The position numbers and the translations under genes are program-made. DNA of 64,000 nt from Eupeodes corollae (lineage: Eukaryota > Arthropoda > Insecta > Diptera > Syrphidae). The notes beneath the pieces are model-generated. The model saw only the letters and a list, made by a program, of their open reading frames with translations. It was not told where the DNA came from and did not search any database. The stretch is taken from the NCBI RefSeq assembly GCF_945859685.1, contig NC_079147.1:307208485-307272484 (forward strand), written 5' to 3'. This document shows, in pieces, positions 36,031-43,976 of the stretch. Position 1 is the stretch's first letter. Every line of letters begins with the position of its first letter.

Positions 36031-36143
36031 GCCCGGCAAAATCCTCATTCAAACCCTCCAAGTGGGTGCCAGGCGGGCAATGATCACCACAGTAGTCCTG
36101 TGCGTTTTTGGCAGGATGGTGATTAGCTAAGGTTGAGTTGGAT
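36031..36143 (+). ncRNA. Predicted HDV-like self-cleaving ribozyme at the LINE 5' end
   Basis: The nested double-pseudoknot order of HDV-like ribozymes can be drawn. P1: 36031-36037 (GCCCGGC) with 36068-36074 (GCCAGGC), one C-A mismatch in seven. P2: 36041-36044 with 36140-36143 and 36048-36052 with 36133-36137. P3: ACCC 36053-36056 with GGGT 36064-36067, closing a 7-nt loop TCCAAGT, the size and UCC start of the HDV L3 loop. The strand after P1 is GGGCAA (36075-36080), as in HDV, allowing P1.1 with the loop CC. P4: 36083-36089 with 36117-36123 (7 bp), extended by 36096-36100 with 36112-36116. J4/2 is TAGCTAAGG (36124-36132), with C127 of that line (36127) in the catalytic position before TAA. 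Cleavage would fall exactly 5' of G36031, the first base after the target duplication. Confidence 0.75.
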
Positions 36144-36340
36144 CGCTGAATTGTTGTAACTCCTCAATAGTGCAACGTTCGGAAACCCAATTTAATCATA
36201 GTTTAGAGGTTCCTAATTTCAGTGGTGGTGTGAGCGTACTAGTACGAAAACCGTGCCGAAGAATGAAAGGCTGGGGGATAAACCAGCCGTTAACGAGCTC
36301 TTTCGGATGCTGTGGCAATTTCCGTCATATTTCTGCCTTA

Positions 36341-36364
36341 CCCCGGCAAGCGGCTCTGCCGGGG
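36341..36364 (+). promoter_or_regulatory. GC-rich hairpin in the LINE 5' region
   Basis: CCCCGGCA (36341-36348) and TGCCGGGG (36357-36364) form a perfect 8-bp stem with an 8-nt loop. It lies 34 bases before the ORF1 start. It could affect translation start, but no function is established. Confidence 0.5.
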
Positions 36365-36398
36365 CTGACCGTCTTTCCGCTTTACTCGTGGGAATAAA

Positions 36399-37991
36399 AT
36401 GAAAAAAATTAAAAATAAACAAACAAACAAAACAATTATTAAACAAAAAAATCGCACCAAGGCTGCCAATGCGGTCACATCACCTGAAAAGGCTGTCGAG
36501 CCAAATCAGGTGTGTGAACGTGTTGTCAACCCTGTGGTTGCAACTAGTGGCGAGAGTCCTTCTCCCTCTACTAGCCGCAACATATACTTAAAGGAATTAC
36601 CCGTCAGTGGAACAGCTGTGACGCTCGGCAGTCCCAATGGCGGAAATTCCACACCCCACCTCTTCCCCGCTCCTGCTACGACGTCGCAAGCGACCCCAAA
36701 AAGGGACACCCCATCCGGAGAGACAAAATCTGCGACATGTGGAATTGACTCAAAGGGTGAGGGCACACCCGGATTGGCATCGGTAGCGATTAAATCTGGA
36801 GGTGGACCCACATCTGTGATACACGGACATAGTTCTGGGCCGGCCAAAAAGAAGTCCAAGAAGTCACAGGCCAATCGAGACCAACGCAACGCCGAAAGGA
36901 TTCTAGCCGCAGTCGGTGTCATACCGGCGGCGGAAAGAACCCCAGAGCAAACGCGTAAACTCGAGTGGGCTAGTGGCTTTCTTAGCAAAAAAGCTAAACC
37001 GACCTGCGGCGACTCAACGTCAAAGCGAGATAGGTCTTTCGAGGGTGACAAGCCCGAACCAAAAAGGCAGAAGGTGCTTTCCAACAGCACATCAGCCGTC
37101 AACAAAGATCTCTCCTTCAGCGACGCGCTCAAAGGTAAGATCATTGCCGCGGTCATTGACAGGAGTCATGTGGATGGTAACATCTCTCATGATCATTGGG
37201 CAGAGGTCAAGGCTCACCTCGGTTTCAGATTTTTATCTGTTATCGAGGAAAATCCGGGGCCTCTCCCAGACACAGCCGATGCAGGATGGTACCAAAATCG
37301 CATCAAACTCATCGCCTGTGGTGATCAGAGATCTTTCGATCTATACAGGGCTGCTGTCAATGGCTTGCCAGAAGTCTGGCCGGGTGCCAAGCTCGAGGTT
37401 GTTGCAAGGGAGAATATTCCTTGCCGGCCAAGAGCACGTATAATGGTCCCGGCTCTTCACAACTGTCCAGACATGATCATGAAACTGATCAAAACAAGTA
37501 ATCCGGACCTGCCTACTCACGACTGGAAAGTACCAAAGGTTGAGAAGGAGACAGTGGGTCACTATAGATCGGCTCTCGTGCTGATCAATAGGGAATCACT
37601 GGCTCCACTGGCCGCGACCAAAGGTGTGATTAGGTATGGTTTCGATGAAATCATGATGCGTATTTATAAAAAAGATGAAGATACGCTAAACACGCCCCCC
37701 ACAGAAGCCTCTTCAGCGGAGGGAAGCGATTCATTGGCAACGAAAATGGAGGTCGATGCAACACCAAAAGTGGAACCATCGACATCCACTGCCCCAAATA
37801 AGCCATCCGACGTGGAGGCTAAAACTAAAGTCGACAGTAACTCCGACATGGAGACTGAAGACGCCACCTTAGGCATCACCCAGAGTGAGGAAGACCTGCT
37901 TAGGTCCTCCTCAGACGAGGAAAACGCCGACAAAACAGTGGTGGAGGTTGATCTGACTAATAGTAGCAATGCTGCGATTAGTACAGATTAA
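36399..37991 (+). CDS. LINE ORF1 protein with DUF4780-type domain and 2A-like motif
   Basis: 530 codons. ORF1 proteins of LINEs coat the RNA and carry it to the nucleus. The N-terminal 280 or so residues are basic, Ser/Thr/Pro-rich and low in complexity. Nuclear-localisation-like clusters are AKKKSKKS (about 149-156) and KRDRSFEGDKPEPKRQK (about 208-224). At 283-288 stands EENPGP, with the ENPGP core of 2A ribosome-skipping peptides; the usual upstream Asp is Val here (VIEENPGP). After it, from GWYQNRIKLIACGDQRS to EIMMRIY (about 294-425), the sequence matches the DUF4780 family, found in insect retroelement proteins. The tail is acidic and Ser-rich (SEEDLLRSSSDEEN). No CCHC zinc knuckle is present, unlike many ORF1 proteins. 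The ATG at 36399 is the first in the frame. The last 23 bp overlap ORF2. Confidence 0.88.
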   Translation: MKKIKNKQTNKTIIKQKNRTKAANAVTSPEKAVEPNQVCERVVNPVVATSGESPSPSTSRNIYLKELPVSGTAVTLGSPNGGNSTPHLFPAPATTSQATPKRDTPSGETKSATCGIDSKGEGTPGLASVAIKSGGGPTSVIHGHSSGPAKKKSKKSQANRDQRNAERILAAVGVIPAAERTPEQTRKLEWASGFLSKKAKPTCGDSTSKRDRSFEGDKPEPKRQKVLSNSTSAVNKDLSFSDALKGKIIAAVIDRSHVDGNISHDHWAEVKAHLGFRFLSVIEENPGPLPDTADAGWYQNRIKLIACGDQRSFDLYRAAVNGLPEVWPGAKLEVVARENIPCRPRARIMVPALHNCPDMIMKLIKTSNPDLPTHDWKVPKVEKETVGHYRSALVLINRESLAPLAATKGVIRYGFDEIMMRIYKKDEDTLNTPPTEASSAEGSDSLATKMEVDATPKVEPSTSTAPNKPSDVEAKTKVDSNSDMETEDATLGITQSEEDLLRSSSDEENADKTVVEVDLTNSSNAAISTD

Positions 37992-40900
37992 TCTCCATCA
38001 CGCCATCATGGCCACAAACAACCTGATACTCCGACTGCATAAGAACAAGGAAGACATCGTCTTAATACAGGAGCCGTGGGTCTCAAACTCCATCATCAGA
38101 GGTCTCAGGACTCCTGGCTATAAAATATTATATGCATCGGAGAAAGGTGAACCAAGGTCATGCATGTTAGTAAAAAATGACTTAAACATATTTTTACTCC
38201 CCAATTACAGCGACAAGGACACCACCACCGCTGTCCTAACAACAGATAAAGCCACCTACTGGCTCATATCCTCCTACCTTGGCCACGACAGCCCAATTCC
38301 AGGAAACACCTTGAGGAAGGCAATTGCGGACGCGCAATCGAAAAAAGTTGGTCTCCTAATTGGTTCAGACGCTAACGCCCATCACACGGTATGGGGTAGC
38401 TCTGATATAAATGAGAGAGGTGAGTACTTATTTGATTATTTACTAAGCACTAACCTACTCATAAGTAATATTGGTAATGAACCCACATTTGTAACCAAGA
38501 ATAGGAAAGAGGTACTTGATATTACACTTACCTCTGACTCGATCCACAATATGATTTCAAACTGGCATGTCTCAAAAGAGAATTCCTTCTCTGACCACAA
38601 ATACATTCAGTTTGAGCTCAAAGATGTAGCAAATACATCTACGGGATTTCGAAATCACCGGAATACCAACTGGGAGCGTTATAGGGAGGTACTAGCACAA
38701 CTGCTTAATCATAACCTTCTTAAAAGCTCCTCCAGTAAAGATGAACTAGACCTTTCTGTAAATCATCTCACCGAAGCCTTAAATGAATCAATGAGATCTT
38801 CATGCCCTGTAACCATTTTAAAGGGTAAAAAGAAACCTCATTGGTGGCATAAAGAATTAGAACCATTCAGAAAGAGCTGTCGTAAACTCTTCAATAGATC
38901 TAAGTACACTAGATCTCCTTCTGACTGGGACTTATACAAACAAGCTCTAAAGCAATATAAAAAAGAATTAAGAAAGAGTAAGAGGTCTTCTTGGAGAAAT
39001 TTTTGTGGTAAAATAGAAAATACTTCAGAAGCCTCAAGACTCAGGAAAATTCTCTCAAAAAGTCCAACAATACCTAGTGCTTTAAAGACAGAAACAGGCA
39101 CATGGACTATCACAGATGAAGAATCTCTTAACCTGTTATTAGACACCCACTTTCCAGGTAGTTCTAACATACTCAACGACTTAACATCAGAGTCTCAAGC
39201 TTCTACAAGCGATTTAGTTGATCTAATAACGCGGGAAAAACTGCAATGGGCCATAGACAGCTTTGATCCATATAAATCTCCAGGACCAGATGGAATCATT
39301 CCGGCCGAACTACAAAAATGCTCAGACATGATTATTCCACCATTGGAAATCATTCTGACAAGCTGTGTAAGGTTGAGATATATTCCCAAAGCCTGGAGAA
39401 TGGCAAAAGTAGTCTTCATTCCCAAAGCAGGGAAACCCTCACACGTTAACCCTAAAGATCTACGACCAATCAGCCTATCATCCTTCCTTCTTAAAACCTT
39501 GGAAAGATTGATTGAAATTTATATCAGACATAATTTAAAACCATGTCTCATTTCCACAGCTCAACATGCTTACTCTAAGGGAAAATCAGTAGAATCAGCA
39601 CTTCACTCACTGGTACGTACTATTGAACATTCCCTCGAATACAAAGAATATAACCTGGTAGCGTTCCTAGATATTGAAGGAGCTTTCAACAACGTCAGTT
39701 ACCAGGCGATCACAACAGCAATGGATAAGCTGAAATTAGAGAAGTCACTCATAGATCTTATAAGTCTCATGCTCAAAAGCAGGACAATAATTTCTAACAT
39801 GAGAAGTTTTACTACCACCAGATCGGTGAATCGGGGCACTCCCCAAGGTGGAGTCCTTTCGCCTCTTTTATGGAACATGGTAGTAAACGACTTACTTACA
39901 ACATTGGAAACAGAAGGTTTCAAGGTGATTGCCTACGCTGATGACGTTGCGATATCCGTATCTGGGAAGCACCCCCAAGTTCTCTCGGAACTCCTACAAA
40001 ATGCCCTAAACAGGCTAACTAAATGGGCTAATCAATGTGGATTGGACGTCAACCCACACAAAACAGAATTAATACTCTTCTCGAGAAGATATAAAATTCC
40101 TCAGACTAGCCCACCAAAGATTAAAGGAATACCATTAAGCTTTTCCGACCAAGCTAAATATTTGGGCCTCATTTTAGACAAAAAACTAAATTGGAAGGCA
40201 AATATTGATGAAAGAGTCAAAAAGGCTACTGTAGCGCTTTTTACTTGTAAAAAGGCCATAGGATCAAAATGGGGCTTCTCCCCAAAAATAACCCACTGGC
40301 TATACACTTCGGTAATCAGGCCGATACTCATTTATGGAGCCGTCGTATGGTGGACCGCACTGGATAAGATGGTAAATCTAAATAAACTCATTAAAGTCCA
40401 GCGGTCAGCAGGTATGTGCATCACAGGAGCACTTCGCACAACACCAACCGCAGCACTGGAAGTGCTTTTAAACCTAACACCACTTGACATCTTCTCTAAA
40501 AAGGTGGCTGCCAACTCATGTGTAAGGCTTAGAGCCACCTCTCAATGGACCAGTAACAATACTGGACATACAACCATTCTAGATAATTTCAGATCTATCC
40601 CAGATCGCTTAGACTATACCACCCCAAAAATGGTATTTGGTAAAAGATTCCATGTGTCCATCCCTTCAAGATCCTCCTGGGAAGAAGAGGGACCCCTGGA
40701 AGACGATGCGGTACACTTCTACACTGACGGTTCAAAGACCGATCACGGAGTTGGAAGTGGTATCTTTTCAGAACAACTGAATCTCAGTCTATCCTATAGA
40801 CTTCCCAATCAATGTAGTGTGTTCCAGGCAGAAGTAATGGCGATAAAAGAAGCACTATCCTGGCTCAAAGAAAACGTTATATCTTGTAAGGATATACGTA

Positions 40901-41553
40901 TCTTCTCGGACAGCCAAGCCGCTCTTAAATCTCTCGCGTCTGTCTCCACAAACTCTCGAACAGTCCACGATTGTCAATCATCTCTGAAGGAGATGACGGA
41001 ACAGTTTAACATTCACCTCATTTGGGTGCCGGGCCACAGAGACATTCCGGGAAATTGCAAAGCCGATGAGCTCGCCAAAAACGGAACACTTCTGCCTTAT
41101 GTTAGACAAAAACATAACATAGGAACACCACTTGCTACATGCAAATATCTTCTCAAGCAATATGCTTTAGAAACAACAAACACTAGATGGTCACGAAGTA
41201 CCACCTGCCTGGCAACCAAGCAAATATGGCCAAGTATTGACTTAAAACGGTCAAAAGGCTTGATATCACTAAGCAGACAAAGTATAAGCTCTACAATTGG
41301 AGTAATAACGGGACACTGCCTCATAGGTAGACATGCTCTGAGGCTAGGGGTCTACACAAATGACTTCTGTAGAAGCTGCATGGACGAGGAGGAAGAGGAA
41401 ACAGTCCAACACCTTCTATGTACATGTCCAGCACTCTCCATTAGAAGGAATTACTTTCTCGGTAATCCCTTCTTCGATAATACCAGTGAACTGGCAAATA
41501 TTGACACAAAACGTCTCTCTAACTTTATTAAAAGCACAAAATGGTTTGTTTAA
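37969..41553 (+). CDS. LINE ORF2 protein: endonuclease, reverse transcriptase, RNase H
   Basis: 1194 codons. It nicks the target DNA and copies the element RNA in place (target-primed reverse transcription). The apurinic-type endonuclease covers about residues 1-220: VQINLHHA, IQEPWV, SDANAHH at 133-139 and SDH at 208-210. RT covers about 400-760: PKAGKPSHVNPKDLRPIS, LDIEGAFNN, RGTPQGGVLSPLLWN and the catalytic YADD at 656-659. RNase H covers about 915-1040: FYTDGSK at 917-923, EVMAIKEAL, FSDSQAAL and WVPGHRDIPGN from 1019. A C-terminal cysteine/histidine cluster (CRSCM..HLLCTC) closes it. All catalytic residues seem present. It starts at an ATG inside the end of ORF1, in another frame, so translation probably depends on reinitiation or a related mechanism. 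Confidence 0.93.
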   Translation: MLRLVQINLHHAIMATNNLILRLHKNKEDIVLIQEPWVSNSIIRGLRTPGYKILYASEKGEPRSCMLVKNDLNIFLLPNYSDKDTTTAVLTTDKATYWLISSYLGHDSPIPGNTLRKAIADAQSKKVGLLIGSDANAHHTVWGSSDINERGEYLFDYLLSTNLLISNIGNEPTFVTKNRKEVLDITLTSDSIHNMISNWHVSKENSFSDHKYIQFELKDVANTSTGFRNHRNTNWERYREVLAQLLNHNLLKSSSSKDELDLSVNHLTEALNESMRSSCPVTILKGKKKPHWWHKELEPFRKSCRKLFNRSKYTRSPSDWDLYKQALKQYKKELRKSKRSSWRNFCGKIENTSEASRLRKILSKSPTIPSALKTETGTWTITDEESLNLLLDTHFPGSSNILNDLTSESQASTSDLVDLITREKLQWAIDSFDPYKSPGPDGIIPAELQKCSDMIIPPLEIILTSCVRLRYIPKAWRMAKVVFIPKAGKPSHVNPKDLRPISLSSFLLKTLERLIEIYIRHNLKPCLISTAQHAYSKGKSVESALHSLVRTIEHSLEYKEYNLVAFLDIEGAFNNVSYQAITTAMDKLKLEKSLIDLISLMLKSRTIISNMRSFTTTRSVNRGTPQGGVLSPLLWNMVVNDLLTTLETEGFKVIAYADDVAISVSGKHPQVLSELLQNALNRLTKWANQCGLDVNPHKTELILFSRRYKIPQTSPPKIKGIPLSFSDQAKYLGLILDKKLNWKANIDERVKKATVALFTCKKAIGSKWGFSPKITHWLYTSVIRPILIYGAVVWWTALDKMVNLNKLIKVQRSAGMCITGALRTTPTAALEVLLNLTPLDIFSKKVAANSCVRLRATSQWTSNNTGHTTILDNFRSIPDRLDYTTPKMVFGKRFHVSIPSRSSWEEEGPLEDDAVHFYTDGSKTDHGVGSGIFSEQLNLSLSYRLPNQCSVFQAEVMAIKEALSWLKENVISCKDIRIFSDSQAALKSLASVSTNSRTVHDCQSSLKEMTEQFNIHLIWVPGHRDIPGNCKADELAKNGTLLPYVRQKHNIGTPLATCKYLLKQYALETTNTRWSRSTTCLATKQIWPSIDLKRSKGLISLSRQSISSTIGVITGHCLIGRHALRLGVYTNDFCRSCMDEEEEETVQHLLCTCPALSIRRNYFLGNPFFDNTSELANIDTKRLSNFIKSTKWFV

Positions 41554-41640
41554 ATTCATTACTCCCATGAGTAACCTCATTAGTGGTATCACAATGGACC
41601 CTTGAGGTCTACGTGTGTCAATGATATCTAGACAGCCACT

Positions 41641-41656
41641 CTAACCTAACCTAACC
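41641..41656 (+). repeat. 3' tail of the LINE, (CTAAC)3C
   Basis: Three CTAAC units plus C end the element, directly before the right target duplication. Read in register this is CCTAA, the complement of the TTAGG arthropod telomere repeat. Short simple tails other than poly(A) are known in I- and LOA-type LINEs. Confidence 0.85.
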
Positions 41657-41669
41657 TACCGATTGATTA
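41657..41669 (+). repeat. Target-site duplication of the nested LINE, right copy
   Basis: TACCGATTGATTA, identical to 36018-36030. Beyond it the BEL sequence resumes in register with the displaced pol tail. Confidence 0.93.
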
Positions 41670-41721
41670 TAAAGGGCAGCAAGAGGAGGCTTTGAAAGCA
41701 CCAACAAAAACCCAACCCTCA

Positions 41722-43521
41722 ATGAGATTAAGAAGTGGAAGATTCATCGGCAATTCTTTGGTAACATTATTATGTTTTATGTTGCTATTGTTTCCATTGA
41801 CAATCGCCACAGATATTGAACCAATAAAGATTACTAAATTCGACAATCCAACAGGCATCTATTTTGAAGATATTGGTACTGCTAGCACTGTTAATAGTTT
41901 TTGGAATATTTATATATTTTACAATTTGTCATCATATTGGGCAGAGCTAGGAGAAGTAAAAACGTATTTAAACAGAATGGATAAAATCTGTTTAGATAAA
42001 TTAAAATATAATCCCTACTGTTTGCCCACAATTACCGCGTTGAAACATAGGGTGGTCATAATTGAATCAAACAATGACCTTGTCCATAACTATCATACTT
42101 GTTATAACAAACGGGTTAGGATTGCTAGATCTCCTTTCGACTTTGTGGGCAACGTTGCACACAGTCTATTCGGGGTATTGGATCAAGATGATGCTAAGGA
42201 CATACAGCAGCAAATCTCTTTGGTCCAACAGGATGAACAGCACCTAGTACATCTCTTAAAAAAACAGAGTTCGATCGCAGATTCAACGGTAAATCTGCTT
42301 AAACGAAGCAATTTGCAGCTCACAGAGCAATTCAAAGGCCTTAAAACTATGTTCGAATTATCACTTAACAACATTGAAAGGCATCAAGAAAAAATTGATG
42401 TCAGCCAGAGTTTTTCAGCGTTAACATCATATTTGATTTTATCAATTACGAACCTTGAGAGGGTGCAAGACACATTACTTGACGTTCTCCTGAGTCTTAA
42501 TAATGTAAAAATGAACCCTCATTTCATTTCACCGTCACAATTTGTTAAACAACTCCAAATTATTCGCAACAATATTCCGCCTTATCTTAACGTCCCTACA
42601 GCATCTGTATTAGATATTTTTAAGCTGTCATCCATCAAAGGACGAAGTCTTAATGACTCAATAGTATTTGAAATGATGATTCCTTTAGTTGATAACCAAG
42701 AATTTCAGCTTTTTAATTTGGTTCCATTTCCACTATTTAAAAATGATTCAAGTTTCATTATAGAATTATCATCCCCGTATTTAGCAGTTACTCCAACGAG
42801 AGATAGGTACTTTGAGTTAACAGAAAATCAATTACTGTCATGTCATTTTCTTTCAACCAAAAATTATATTTGTAACCAACAATTACCAACAATGATCCAT
42901 CGAGACAGTGATAAAAGTTGTGCAGTTTCATTACTAAACCATTTGAGCAGTGCTATAAGTCACTGTTTTTTAACAAAATCCATTCTTCACGATCAATGGA
43001 TAAGTCTTAGAGGTTCCAATAGTTGGATATTCGCTCTTGAAGATGTTGTAACTGGTTTACTTGTATGTGAAGGAACTACGAAGAGCTTAGCCTTAAGTGG
43101 AAGTGGTTTGATAGAATTTTTAAGACCATGTACATTGAAACTCCCACACATAATTATAAATGGCCGAGTTCTAAGCAATACCACTATACAAAATTCATTT
43201 ATTCCCTCAATAAGAATTTCCGAGGCAATTAAAACAACTGCATCCACTAAAGATAATAGTGTTATTTCATCTTCGGGTAATGAGACAAATTATATGGAAA
43301 TACAAATTTTAAAGGACAAAATAAATGAAGTAGCTAAAGATTTAGATAAGGATACCTGGGAAAATGATATAAACAATCATGATTATCATCACTATGGCAT
43401 AAGCTTCATATTGTTTATTGCAATGATTGGATTCATCATATTTTACTGCGTAAAAAATAGAAAACCCAAACCCATTCCTAGAAGAATTGCTCCTCGCTTC
43501 GAAATAGATACAGAATTTTAG
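41722..43521 (+). CDS. env: Envelope-like protein of the BEL element, F-protein type
   Basis: 599 codons from the ATG at 41722; the frame is open upstream to the LINE junction. Features of a class I, baculovirus F-like fusion glycoprotein: a hydrophobic signal segment (about residues 8-30, SLVTLLCFMLLLFPLTIA), and a basic R-x-x-R site ending at residue 136. A conserved FDFVGNVAHSLFGVLD block follows at once, as the fusion-peptide region of F proteins follows their furin site. Then come a Gln/Leu-rich heptad region (about 150-215) and a C-terminal membrane segment (FILFIAMIGFIIFYCV, about 570-586) with a short basic tail. Such env genes occur in errantiviruses and in some BEL/Pao elements such as roo. 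Expression would need splicing or polyprotein readthrough; the pol break and the LINE now separate it from pol. Whether it is functional is unknown. Confidence 0.85.
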   Translation: MRLRSGRFIGNSLVTLLCFMLLLFPLTIATDIEPIKITKFDNPTGIYFEDIGTASTVNSFWNIYIFYNLSSYWAELGEVKTYLNRMDKICLDKLKYNPYCLPTITALKHRVVIIESNNDLVHNYHTCYNKRVRIARSPFDFVGNVAHSLFGVLDQDDAKDIQQQISLVQQDEQHLVHLLKKQSSIADSTVNLLKRSNLQLTEQFKGLKTMFELSLNNIERHQEKIDVSQSFSALTSYLILSITNLERVQDTLLDVLLSLNNVKMNPHFISPSQFVKQLQIIRNNIPPYLNVPTASVLDIFKLSSIKGRSLNDSIVFEMMIPLVDNQEFQLFNLVPFPLFKNDSSFIIELSSPYLAVTPTRDRYFELTENQLLSCHFLSTKNYICNQQLPTMIHRDSDKSCAVSLLNHLSSAISHCFLTKSILHDQWISLRGSNSWIFALEDVVTGLLVCEGTTKSLALSGSGLIEFLRPCTLKLPHIIINGRVLSNTTIQNSFIPSIRISEAIKTTASTKDNSVISSSGNETNYMEIQILKDKINEVAKDLDKDTWENDINNHDYHHYGISFILFIAMIGFIIFYCVKNRKPKPIPRRIAPRFEIDTEF

Positions 43522-43544
43522 AGTTTTGAGCGATTAGATCCCTC

Positions 43545-43556
43545 AAAGGGGGGGAG
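43545..43556 (+). promoter_or_regulatory. Polypurine tract of the BEL element
   Basis: AAAGGGGGGGAG, followed by TA and then the right LTR. This is the expected plus-strand priming site. Confidence 0.88.
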
Positions 43557-43558
43557 TA

Positions 43559-43972
43559 TGTTAAGTAACACAAAAACACCCGACCATAATATCACACCTA
43601 CATTTTAAATAAATGCTGACACTATGGGAAATGATGCCTTTATCAATTCCCATACATTATTTTTAATTATTATATTTTTGTTATCCAAATTTTTACCTTT
43701 CCCACAACCCATATTCCACCCAACTCCCTCAGCAGCGTGAGGCCAGACGAAATATGATCTTTAATAAAAGTTCAATGTTTTGCCTCACGCGCTGCTATTT
43801 GATATGTAATTTTTATGAAGACTGACCACCTTTTAGTGTGCCTTTTGCAAACCTTTGATCACTCATCTTTGTCATCCATAAGTGAACAGTTGTACATTTA
43901 ATTTATTCAATAAAAATATTATATATTACCATAATTATTTTTGTGTTTTAAAAGACTTATTTTGTGTAAACA
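43559..43972 (+). repeat. 3' LTR of the BEL element
   Basis: 414 bp, TGTTAAG...TAAACA, no difference found from 29835-30248. It is followed by CGAG (43973-43976), the right target duplication. Confidence 0.93.
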
Positions 43973-43976
43973 CGAG

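Larger units (their letters stand above)
36031..41656 (+). mobile_element. Full-length RNase H-bearing LINE (LOA-like) nested in the BEL element
   Basis: 5626 bp between exact 13-bp duplications of BEL sequence. Layout: a 368-bp 5' region beginning with a predicted HDV-like ribozyme, ORF1 (530 codons), ORF2 (1194 codons, endonuclease-RT-RNase H) overlapping ORF1 by 23 bp in another frame, a 103-bp 3' region and a (CTAAC)3C tail instead of poly(A). Both frames are open, the 5' end is complete and the target duplication is perfect, so it is probably a young and possibly autonomous copy. RNase H plus an R1/LOA-like endonuclease start (VQINLHHA) suggest the LOA clade, but phylogeny is needed to decide between LOA, I and relatives. 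Confidence 0.93.
29835..43972 (+). mobile_element. BEL/Pao LTR retrotransposon with env, containing a nested LINE
   Basis: A complete element: TG...CA LTRs of 414 bp at both ends, a primer-binding site, gag-pol, an env frame, a polypurine tract, and a CGAG duplication of the target. The two LTRs read identical base for base when I compared them, which points to a very recent insertion. Without the 5.6-kb LINE and its 13-bp duplication the element would be about 8.5 kb. The DUF1759-type gag, the DSG protease, the YVDD RT and the order PR-RT-RH-IN place it in BEL/Pao. Two breaks affect it: an 11-nt insertion at the end of pol and the LINE between pol and env. The LTRs themselves could still drive transcription. 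Confidence 0.93.

Noticed and set aside
36506..37156. 216-codon minus-strand frame opposite LINE ORF1
   Set aside because: It is the antisense shadow of ORF1, whose reading is supported by the DUF4780-type domain and by the element layout.
41722..43521. Reading the env frame as part of an exogenous infectious virus
   Set aside because: It lies inside an integrated element with LTRs and a target duplication, with pol broken and a LINE between pol and env; infectivity cannot be claimed from sequence.
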